Source: Lineus longissimus (lineage: Eukaryota > Nemertea > Pilidiophora > Heteronemertea > Lineidae). From it: a stretch of DNA of 64,000 nt. Below, one piece after another: positions 22,081 to 33,200 of this stretch (position 1 is its first letter; every line of letters starts with the position of its first letter). The stretch lies in assembly GCF_910592395.1 (NCBI RefSeq), contig NC_088318.1:9922349-9986348 (forward strand). Reading direction: 5' to 3'. A program made the position numbers and the translations under genes. The notes below the pieces were generated by a model, which was not told the origin of the DNA, ran no database searches, and was given only the letters and a program-made list of their open reading frames with translations.

Positions 22081-22603
22081 TATTACAGGATGTCACAAAC
22101 TTCCAATAAACTGGTTTCTGTGAATATGATGGGTGGTTTTCTTTATAAACCATGGATTGAAGATTTTTTGTATTATCTCTTATTTGCCTCCTTATGTGGC
22201 ATTGAAAAGACTTCGCTACACAACAGATTCCCATCACTAAATATATAACACATGTATAGAATAGAAAATACCTATATATTAAAGAAAATACTATTTTTCT
22301 AGACTGTCTTGTCTGCAACTAAAATTTGTAGCAGACACGGATAAATTGAAATGTCATTTTAAAATCAATTGTAAATGAATTGTAACGCATATAAAACAGC
22401 CCAATACAGGAATGCCTATATTGCCTCAAGTCTCTGGAAGACGAGACGAGCAGGGCTATAATTGATGCCAAGAAGTAAACACAGCAATATGCACCCGCAG
22501 ATAAAAATTCAATGCTGCAGGATGTTTTCTGGGAAATTGTCATAATGATCAGAAATCACCTACATATCCATGAGAAATTAACAAAATAGACCAACTCCTT
22601 TAT

Positions 22604-22962
22604 ATTTCACAAGGTACTGCCATAGCCAAAGTGACATTCCTTTATTTGCCAAATCAGTGAATTCCTTTGCAAGCCAAGTACACCAGTACATTGGTCACTT
22701 GCATTGTTCAAATGCTGCAAAATTGCATTTTAATGCCAGCAAATGAACCTTCTACAGCCAATGCACTAAGGCACAGTGTCTTCACTCACCTGTGAGTGAA
22801 GCGCTGCTAACTGCTATGCTGGCATATAATTGTGATTTTGAACCTTTTGAACAATGGAAGTGCACAGAAGCACAGGCTTGCAAAGGAAGTGCAACATTTG
22901 TTTTCTGAAAATCAGTTGAAATTAAAAAGGAAATGCCATTTTGGCCATGGCAGTATTTCAGG
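22604..22962. mobile_element. MITE sharing ends with the 18533-20782 element
   Basis: The left end ATTTCACAAGGTACTGCCAT and the right end (inverse of AAATGCCATTTTGGCCATGG and following bases) form inverted ends like those of the larger element. The interior is about 290 bp without coding capacity. It is probably mobilised by the same transposase. Confidence 0.55.
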
Positions 22963-23133
22963 AAAACGGGACGAACAACAAGAAAAAGCGTGCTTGCAAT
23001 AAAAAAATTCAATTCAATTCTACATAACTTTACTTACACATATTACAAGAAATCTACTTGAGATCATTCATGCAAGGGTGGCAAGGGTGACAAACTATAA
23101 ACACACGATAACCAACTAGAACATGCGTATTAA

Positions 23134-23393
23134 CCCTTCAGATCCTGGGACACTTTTTTTGTGTTTCCCTGTATTTCCCTCAAGCATTTCAGCAATTTTC
23201 ACCACAAAAGATCTCCAAAATTTTAATAATATTTCATCAATAGGTCCCTAACCGGCCGAACACCGGCCTTAGTTTCATTGCTTAAGTACAGATGGCGATG
23301 GTGTCGCTAGAGATAAGGTACGTACTGGCGTACATTGTTCCCAATTTTGTTAGGGATATACAGATGAAAATCAGCCGGTAAGGATCTAAAGGG
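23134..23393. mobile_element. piggyBac-like TTAA MITE, 260 bp
   Basis: CCCTTCAGATCCT at the left and the inverse CCCTTTAGATCCT at the right, each flanked by TTAA (23130-23133 and 23394-23397). No coding capacity. Confidence 0.75.
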
Positions 23394-23397
23394 TTAA

Positions 23398-25713
23398 CCC
23401 TTAAATAGCAACTGCAGTCTTTTAAAATCTAACAAGAGGCCCAAGAGCCTGGCGTTCAGCAGAAATACATGGGTACAATGTACAAAACATGGAAAGCACC
23501 TGGTAGATCTCAATTTCAACCTCAATTTTGTTAACATATTGACATGCTTATATCACTCATATATACCAAAGAATGACAAAACGTGTAGGTCAAATAGAAA
23601 GCCTGGGTGATATGTAATGTAGACTTATTAGATACACCAACCATTTAGTCACTCCAGCTACAGCCAAAGGCTTTAAAATGGAAAAATATGATTTCCAAGA
23701 TGGCAACCTGCCAAAGGCAAAGAAAAGAAGATGTATTATACCAGTGAAAAAAGAGAGAGAAATTTTTTCCCTGAGGTGGGATAGAACCCACAAACTTTGG
23801 TGTAATACAAGAGTGTGAAATTCAAATCTAGTTAAAAATAGTTCACAGCAGATTTTTGCTCAGTAACGCCAACTGGTAGTATCAATCAAAACTATTCCAA
23901 TTTTATATCAAACCTGCTTGCATGCAGACTTCCTAAACTTTATTTTAAGCCTCTATTTATTTGAATAAACCGACAAAAAAAATTATATGTAATTTACACC
24001 TATTGAGAAGAATTTCAGTCAAATTGTGCTGAAATTTCTGTCGGAAGCATATCTTGGGCTATTCTTCCGAAAGGCCAAATTTGAAGTGCCTCGGTTTTAT
24101 GGTTACAACATGCCAAATTTGTCCATGAATGGATGGAAGGATGGACACCACTCGATTAGCTATATGACTAGCTCAGCTGATCTTGTCAGCTGAGCTAAAA
24201 ACACTAGCATTCAGTACCCATGAACCAATTAGAATGCGGTAACAAATAAGTATGCATGATCTAGACGGGGGGGGGGGGGGGGTTTAGAATCATCATTATG
24301 GTATTCACCGGGGGGTATCAGCTGAGTAAAATGACATATTTGCCCGTAGTAAGAAGAAAACTCCCAGACTTATCCAAAAAAAACATCTGCAATAATCAAG
24401 TGGTTACAGTTTATGGAATACAATATGGAAGAATGAAAAACAAAAACTCAACACCGATGAAGAATGAGGTAAGACTATAACATTCTAACACCTATGATCT
24501 ATAGTATATGATATGATTAGATAAAACAACACCATGCAAAATCGACCGAATCAGCCCAAATTAGAAATATCACAAGGACCTATATCCCTGAAGTTGTTGA
24601 TAGAGAGGTCCACAACCACTCTGGATTTTGCTGTGAGGAAGCATACTGTTTACGCTGGTCAGCTATGTAGCTCTTAAGAAGTGATGAAGTACAGTATAAC
24701 AAATTTGGAGGGCTCTTGACTGTATTGAAAGAATTAAATACTCAAAACTCTCACTATAAGTTCTCGGCTTCAATCACAGCGAGGCTCTTTCTGCATTTAC
24801 ATTTTAGGTATCTACCAGTAAAAATAAGATGCTCCCAAACATTTTAGTTTCCAGTATGGTACCAGCATAAGTAACACTGCCCTAACAATTCTTTTTATCA
24901 CAGGCTGAAAGTCTAGCTCAAAAGTCTAATCAATTGGACATGACCAGGCCTCAGCGCAAACTTGCTAGAATTAAATTGGATTTTTGTTCTTAGATACCCT
25001 GGGGAACTACAGTCCAGGTTTAAACAAACCAAATAGCACATTATCATAAGAAGGTTCAATTCTCTTATTTACTCTAATTTTTAATCACAAGAAATTAATA
25101 CCAACATATATTTCAAGAAAGAGAGTGAATACACCAATATGTATATGTGAACTGATCCAAACGGTTCAATGATTTAAACACCATAATGCAACAAACGTTT
25201 CCATGTATCAGTCTCTACTGGTGAGATCTCTGTTCAAAAACATATCACAACATGTGTCCATCACACCAAGCTCTTGACAGCCAATGAAATCAGGTCATGG
25301 ACAGTTTTTAAACATGTGAAATGGTCTATGTTTCGTCATGGTAATAAACTTCTACTACGCGTAGCAAATAATATTGCTTCAGCAGAATAACAAACGAATA
25401 GCCACACGACAAGAAGCTTTTAATCTAGGAGGTAATCTTGGTCAATAGATCCAATAACAGGAATGTTCAGAAAAGGTGAGTTATTTGAAAGACAGCTCAA
25501 TGTCTGCCTTGTTCTTTACATGGCAGCAATCATGTCTCAGTATCTTCCCAGGCTGTTCTGAACGCGTTAAGCTTACATGTTAGCCCTATACAGGGCCAGC
25601 CTTGTCAGTTCCAATTCTTTAGACATCATTCTTTAGAGGTCTCCAACACCAAGAGGTGTCCAAAATCCTGTAAATTGCATTTAATGTCCATAAACTGAAA
25701 ATATTACCTTTAA
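23398..25713. other. Gene-free DNA with a 16-base G run
   Basis: No gene recognised. A G homopolymer lies at 24267-24282. The 24298-24480 ORF has no recognisable domain. GGTGGGATAGAACCCAC at about 23774 resembles a T-arm word of a tRNA-derived repeat. Confidence 0.4.
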
Positions 25714-26751
25714 TGAAATGGCCAGGGCCATTGTGCTCACCTCATGTGGAGGAAAGATGGATAAAGAGCATGGTATTGTGTCATGTAGTGTTAGGTTTGA
25801 TGTAGGTCCAAGCAATTACAATTTCCCCAAAATGGCCAATTTACAATACATTCGACCTCTGTGACCTTGAAAAGTAGGTCAAATCAAAGAAGACCCGGGT
25901 GACACATTGAATGGTTGTTAGAATTAGATGTACCTATGATATAAAATTGGTGCCAATCGGGCAAGTCATTACTAGGAATAATGGCATTTTGAAGAATTTA
26001 GGATTTGGCCCCCTCCCTGGAGGCCAAACAGCAAATCAGATCGCACCAAACTTCGGTACCTGAGATCACCTGACCAAGGGGTACATGTGTACTTAATTTG
26101 TGATCAATAGTCATTGCAGTTAAGAAACGTGCCATAGTTACGGCCTGACGGCGAATTTACGCCATTTGACCTCTGTGACCTTGACAAGAAGGTCAAATTA
26201 AAAACTTGTGTGACATATACTGTATGGTGGTTAGATGTACCCATGATATCAAATTGGTGGCAATCGGGCAAGAAGTTAAGGAATAATCACATTTTTAAGG
26301 TTTTTGGATTTTGCCCCCTGGTGGTCAAGTGATGAATCATATTGGACCAAACTTCGGTCCCTGAGATCACCTGACTAAGGGGTAAATGTGTACCAAATTT
26401 AGTATCAATAGCCATTGCAGTTTAGAAACGTGCCATCGTTACATCCTAACGGCCAATTTACACCATTTGACCTCTGTGACCTTTAAAAGGAGGTCAAATC
26501 GAAAACCCGGAGGATATATGATGCACCTTTGCTAGAAGTACCTACCATATTTTTTTCAAAATTTCCTGACTACTATTAAGGGAGATATTGCATATTTTCA
26601 CTTTTAACGTTTGGCCCCCTGGTGGCCAAACCATGAAACGAATCGGACCGAAACTTGGTCTCCAAGGTGTCATTACATAAGGGTACATGTGTACCAAGTT
26701 TCAACTCAATAGCTCTAACAGTTACGAAACGTGCCCTGCTAACGGACGACG

Positions 26752-26801
<50 letters not shown>

Positions 26802-26859
26802 ACGACGGACGCCACGGTATGGGATAAGCTCACCTCTGCTAAGAGGTGAGCTAAAAAGG
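25714..26859 (+). mobile_element. R1 repeat, copy A (1.15 kb)
   Basis: It starts TGAAATGGCCAGGGCCATTG and ends with a hairpin (AGCTCACCTCT, loop, AGAGGTGAGCT) followed by AAAAAGG. Inside are three monomers of about 300 bp, each with TTTGGCCCCCTGGTGGCC or a variant and GACCTCTGTGACCTTGAAAAG, then a GAC microsatellite. Copies B (32418-33524) and C (62563-63713, reverse) share both edges and are nearly identical, so the family moved recently. No ORF, no clear inverted ends and no clear target duplication were seen. Superfamily unknown. Confidence 0.8.
26745..26813. repeat. (GAC)n microsatellite in R1 copy A
   Basis: A pure GAC run from about 26755 with GGAC-interrupted ends. The Arg-rich or Asp-rich ORFs over it are artefacts of the repeat. 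Confidence 0.9.
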
Positions 26860-29800
26860 TGTCAGCGTGAAAAACTTGTGAGAACGCCGGTAAGTTTGAT
26901 GTGTTCAAATCAAAGCCAGGGAGAACACGAATATACATTGATCAACACTAACAAATGAAATACTGATACTGAAAGTGAGGCAGATGGAATAAATAACAAG
27001 TAATAAAACGTCTATAACGAAGGAATGTGGAAGAGAATTTGTAAAGAATACATGTCAAATAAAGACAATGGACAGATCAATGCTAAAAATAAGCTTTTGC
27101 ATAGATCAGGTGGGGAAGAAACCCCAAACAGAGTTGAAGGGTTTGTAACTATACATTTGACTGAAATCATATGTCTAAAATTCGGAGAAAAGTACAAGGA
27201 CAGTCTTGACCATAAGTAAAATGAGGCACGTGCAATGGCACCATTGAACGTCGAAGGTTTCCTGCCACGTACATGGAGCAATCTTTTTATAAGATTACAT
27301 CTCGGAGCCGTTACATTTTCTAATAATGCTCAAGACTGTACATACATTTGTCAGATCAGTTATGATTGGTGCAGCTCCTCAACATACCTCGAAAAAGCTT
27401 TAATTCTTCCTATACCAATAAATATAAACACGAAAAAATATTTTACAACAATCAAGATACATATCGCATACTGCACATCAAACTTTCAAGAGCTCGAAGT
27501 TCTGGTCTTTCGTTAAAATTCATTTTGAATTCAAAATCTAATCTGACGTTATCAGACTTTTTTCAATACCTCGAGAGAAAACACCTGCTAGGTTTTTTGA
27601 AAACATGTAATATGTTGCGATTTTTCAGTCAATTTTTAAGGACTGGTCAAAGAGCCAATACTCTCACTTGCATGTACATCTTCAGCTTCTACATCATTAG
27701 CTCTACACTGGGAGTTGTTATTCTTCAGGGAGTGGTTCTCCTCCAAGGCACGATGAGCATAATTCCATGCCACTTGGGTTTGGCACCAATTGGGTTAGCC
27801 TTGTTACTGCCTTCGGCCGAGTACGTACTTTGAAACTATTTACAACGAGGGAAGAATGATGACTTGACAGTTTCAAAGTTGGCAATCGCAAAGGTAATGC
27901 ATTCGCCACATTTTCTCCAGCAGACGTCAGATCAGGCTCTACCTAAAAGTTCTAAATTCCTGCTCGCGGAAGGTGGCAAAAGATAAACAGATGAACTTGA
28001 CCTTAAAACTCGGCCCTTGAACCTTTGATATGCAATACATGAGGTACTAAGTGGATGGATTCTTATATATTGATTACAATTCTTCTGCAATGTGTTATAA
28101 TCTACTCACTAAAATACAAATATTTTATACAAATGTTAGCAGTATCAATTCGTCACTGAATGCTGCCCTGCCGGTAAGCTTCACTCTACAAGTAACTAAG
28201 CATACATTGTGGTGAAACTGAATATCCCCATTCCAACCAAGTAAAACCATAAAACAGCATGTGAAGTTTTAGAAGACTTGTATGTTGCATAATGTCTAAT
28301 AAAATTGGGAGAGTCAGCCACATTAAAAAACAAGAACACAGGTTGGTGCCATTCAAGGCACTGACACGAAGAAAAGATACACAATGGGAATATCATTAAA
28401 AAGATTCGAAGTCATGGAATCTGCGGAGAAAGGTCCTACTGTACAATAATGACCACAGAAAGTGGTGAATGGTGTAGTCAAACCCTCTTTACTCGCATCC
28501 CCACAATCCTGAATGGATTTTTCTTCTTCACTAAAGGGGACGATAGGCAGGAGTTATATGGTCAAGTTCTTCACCTTCAGGTGACTAATATGCACAGTTT
28601 GGGGCTGGGTCGTACTTGATTCATCACCAAAAATATTCTCTGTACAAGTATGAATAGTTTTTCTCCACTGTCAGATGGGAGAAACCCCATTCAGCAATTT
28701 CTGGCACCTCTTCTGGCTATCTGGCTCCTCCATATAGACTTCCTTTAAAGGGAGACCACAGGCAGGAGCCAGGTGGGTCAGATTAAGTTACATGAAGTCA
28801 CCAATAGGTGTCACTCCTGTTTCGCAGTACACTGGTAATACTCAAGAGAAATAACTTTATCAGAAAGTCAAACAAGATTCAATTACCGTAATGCGCAAAT
28901 TAGTCACTTGGAGACCACCATTTACCCCAAATTCCTGCCTAAAGTGTCCCTTTAACTACCAGTGTCTACACAGGAAAATAGAGTTTAACACCCTCCAGAC
29001 GTGAAAACAATGGGAAACAAATAAGTTTCGCCACAGATAAAGAAAACCAAGTACAGCAAATCATGTACACAAAAACATAACTAAGGTTTCTAAATCGTTG
29101 AAAAATTTCGGGCAGGTATTTCGTTACATCAGCACAGTATTTTGAAGGAAATTTCTGCAAATTTTAAAAGTAACCGTAAAATATCTGCCTGTGATCTGAA
29201 GCCCTACAGTCATAATCTCAACTGACATCCCTTCTGCTGCGCGTAAGTGACGCGCAACTGAAGTGTCACCTACACACACCTTGGTGAAAGCAATGACTAC
29301 ATTTTAATCTTATCGGCTAGGTCAATTATAATTGGGTCTACTTTAAACTTCTAACAGGATTTGGGTAAAATTTGAGCCTTCTATCACGATTTTATCTCAA
29401 GATTCATGATTGGGAATACTCCAAACGAGTGAAAATTCACACCATGCCACATGACGTCACATTACCTGCAACTGAAGAGCTGGGTAGAGCACAGATTGCG
29501 GGCAGCTCATGCAAAACTTACACGCAACTGACGTGACTTTAGGGATTACAATTTCGATTTTGACTGTAATTACTTCATGAAATTTGAACGGTTTTCAATT
29601 TTGTTTTGTTTAAGAGAATGCTCTGAACTGTCAGCAATTTGGCAGTATAATAAAATGACAAAAAAATGCAACTGTGATTGATGGAAGCGATTAAAATAAA
29701 GAACGTCAAACAATTACTTAGAATTGAAAAGAAAATGATCACTCTCCATCACAGTGCATTCTCATTCATCTTGCCAACGGGTAAGTACATGTAAAACTTT

Positions 29801-30190
29801 CGATATTATCAGCAACATCACATTTTCATCAGCAAAATCAGAAGAAGTCACATGAACTGATAATGGTCTTCTTTTTTTCCAAGATTTTTCATCAAAAGGT
29901 TTTATCAAATTACATAGAAATTTAAACTCTAAAGCTGCCAAACTATGAGAAATACTTCAGGAGATTCAAAGATAAGTACGATTCTTGTGGAGACTTTTTT
30001 CACATCTGTTTTACCAATCAGGAACGTGTGCTGCTACCAATTGGTTACATCGGTTTTAAATTATTGACGTCTGCAACCAATTAACAATATCTACTGCTTC
30101 CAATTGGTTGCAACTGCTTCAAATTATTGATGTCAGCGAGCAATTAGGGATATCTACTCCATCCTGTTGGTTATGTCAGCCCCTGAAGAT
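26860..30190. other. Gene-free DNA downstream of FA2H
   Basis: No coding exon seen. The part next to 30190 is probably FA2H 3' UTR, since it directly follows the stop on the minus strand. The 155-codon open frame at 27366-27833 has no recognisable domain. Confidence 0.45.
30034..30160 (-). repeat. Tandem repeat in FA2H 3' UTR, about 62 bp unit
   Basis: CCAATTGGTT, AAATTATTGA and AATATCTACT words recur with a period near 62 bp in two clear units and one weak one, ending about 30 bp past the FA2H stop. If transcribed it lies in the 3' UTR. Confidence 0.55.
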
Positions 30191-30258
30191 TTACCTCTGA
30201 TGCTCCTTGATCAGAGTTTGGAAAGGATAATCCCAAAATTTACTGGAGATACCAAAAC
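30191..30258 (-). CDS. FA2H: FA2H exon 7 (C-terminus)
   Basis: Acceptor TTTTCAG before GTTTTGG. It encodes FGISSKFWDYPFQTLIKEHQR and the TAA stop. The phase-1 junction completes Gly358. FGIS...WDY is the conserved C-terminal signature of the family. Confidence 0.93.
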
Positions 30259-33200
30259 CTGAAAAGAACAATGATATTCATAGTAAAATCATTAATTTTT
30301 CATAGATTCCTTCATTGAGCTCGTTACAAAAATAATCAACAAATTTAGTTCAGACTATTAACTATTAGCTTGCCATCACCTATCACAGTGATATATCACA
30401 GGGTTCATTCAAATTCTTCCAAAATCTCAACCACAACTCAGTTTACGTCCGCAAAACAGTGATGTGTGAAAAGTTTGCCCTCTTACCATTCCCCCCCCCC
30501 GTCCACTACCAGAAACAGTTCAAAGGAGCGAGTGATCAGGTCGTTTATATAAACCACAGGCCATTTCATGTAGCAGCCCCCCCCCCACCAAAACATAGGC
30601 CTACAAATGGGAAGTAACAGGTGAAGAGCTCTTTTGACACCATCCCCTCCCTCCAGTTCTGACGGGTGAAGAACCCTTTTGACACCCCCTACCAGGCCCC
30701 GACTGGTGGAATGCCATTGTAATGAATTAATGAAAATGAATTTGCTCTGAGACAGTTTGACCTTGAGAATTTGTGATCAGAACTAAAAACCCTTCTTGTC
30801 ACCCCTTATAATTGATTACAAACTAACTGACTACAAACATAGTGCAACCTGTAGGCTCTCCGTTAGTATGGAGTGTCACAGCCTACGCGTGACCAGAAGG
30901 AGTGTGACAAAAAAGCGCACATCCTCTCTTATTGTATAAATTGTATAGATATCACACTTTTTAGGTTTTCACTTTGGCCCCTGGTGGCAAGTCGAGATTA
31001 AGACCGGACCGTGAGGCCACCTGACCTAGGGGTCATGTGTACAAAGTTTCAAGTAATATAGCCCTTGCGGATAAGAAACGTACCACTGTTTTTGAAACAG
31101 GATACAGACAACAAAGCCGACAACGCACACTGCAATATTTTATAGTCTCCCCTACTGTGAGCCAAGAAGGACAAAAGGTGCCTCATAATCGCATTTTCTT
31201 GATTTTTCTGGGGATGTGTGGTTTATGATAAATAAAAAACTGCAATCATGGCTAATACTCATCATCCAAATCGCACTCAATGATCTTCACCGGCCTGAAA
31301 GCTCTCGACTGCAGCGAAAATCATCTTGTGCGATCATGTGACTCGGATCAGCCACTCATGCAGTTTTCTTATTTTGATGCAGTACAATACTAGCTATTCA
31401 TGAAATAGACTATGGTACAATCATTACTAAATGACCCATGTAGTTTATTAACTCAAACACTAATAATCTTGGTAGTATTTTATGGGCGGTTATTACCGCA
31501 AATAAAGACAAACCAAAGCAAAGACACTTGTGTAGCATATCAAGGACACGTAGATTGATACTCCTATGTGTGCCACATCAAAGACATCTGGACCATACAC
31601 CACATCAAAGATAACGATGCGAAGTCAACAGGCGGCGCCACCGTCTTGGGAAAAGTAAAAACGATTTCGACAACTATAGGTTTTTGTTGATATAAGCGAC
31701 TATTTTTATTTTTATAATCATTTTTTTCTCGCAGTGAAATTTTTATTAATTGATTCAACTTCAATAAGTTAAATGAGAAGAAAAATAAATATCTCGACTT
31801 GAAAAAAAAATTTAATTTCAAATTTTTTTCTTGACTTGAAAAAAAATATCTTGACCAGAAAAAAATCATTTCGACTAGAAAAAAAATCATTTCGACTTTT
31901 TGAAGCAAACGGCTTGCCATAGGAGAGAGGTGGCAAATAACAACAACGTCAACAGGCATACGGCCGCCAGCAATCTACAGTGGCGCCGCCTGTTGACTTC
32001 GCATCGTTATCTTTGATGTGGTGTATGGTCCAGATGTCTTTGATGTTGTACACACAGGAGTATCAATCTACGTGTCCTTGATATGCTACACAAGTGTCTT
32101 TGCTTTGGTTTGTCTTTATTTGCGGTAATAACCGCCCATAGTATTTAGCTGATCACTGGACAATGCTGTTCTCACCTTTCAGCTGGTTTTCAAAGTGATG
32201 CCTCACATGGTAGTTTTTCATCCGTGTGAAATATTTGCCGATAGGATTCGACCGGGTTGGTGAACCATGGTGTAAGTAGTAGTGAGTCATGTCATACATG
32301 ATGTAACCCACTAGAGTACCTGAAAATGAGATAACACAATTAAAATATCCTCTACACTATACATGTATAACATCAATTCATGCCCCATATGAAATCCGAA
32401 TTCCAGCCTAAAATCAATGAAATGGCCAGGGCCATTGTGCTCACCTCATGTGGAGGAAAGATGGATAAAGAGCATGGTATTGTGTCATGTAGTGTTAGGT
32501 TTGATGTAGGTCCGAGCAATTACAATTTCCCCAAAATGGCCAATTTACAGTACATTCGACCTCTGTGACCTTGAAAAGTAGGTCAAATCAAAGAAGACCC
32601 GGGTGACACATTGAATGGTTGTTAAAATTAGATGTACCTATGATATAAAATTGGTGCCAATCGGGCAAGCCATTACTAGGAATAATGGCATTTTGAAGAA
32701 TTTAGGATTTGGCCCCCTCCCTGGAGGCCAAACGGCAAATCAGATCGCACCAAACTTCGGTACCTGAGATCACCTGACCAAGGGGTACATGTGTACTTAA
32801 TTTGTGATCAATAGTCATTGCAGTTAAGAAACGTGCCATAGTTACGGCCTGACGGCGAATTTACGCCATTTGACCTCTGTGACCTTGACAAGAAGGTCAA
32901 ATTAAAAACCTGTGTGACATATACTGTATGGTGGTTAGATGTACCCATGATATCAAATTGGTGGCAATCAGGCAAGAAGTTAAGGAATAATCACATTTTT
33001 AAGGTTTTTGGATTTTGCCCCCTGGTGGTCAAGTGGTGAATCATATTGGACCAAACTTCAGTCCCTGAGATCACCTGACTAAGGGGTAAATGTGTACCAA
33101 ATTTGGTATCAATAGTCACTGCAGTTTAGAAACGTGCCATCGTTACATCCTAACGGCCAATTTACACCATTTGACCTCTGTGACCTTGAAAAGGAGGTCA

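Noticed and set aside
26576-26938. Arg-rich and Asp-rich frames over GAC/CGT runs
   Set aside because: They are translations of a trinucleotide microsatellite; the same artefact occurs at 62430-62739.
27366-27833. 155-codon plus-strand open frame
   Set aside because: No recognisable domain, low-complexity hydrophobic end, no splice partners; AT-rich DNA gives such frames by chance.
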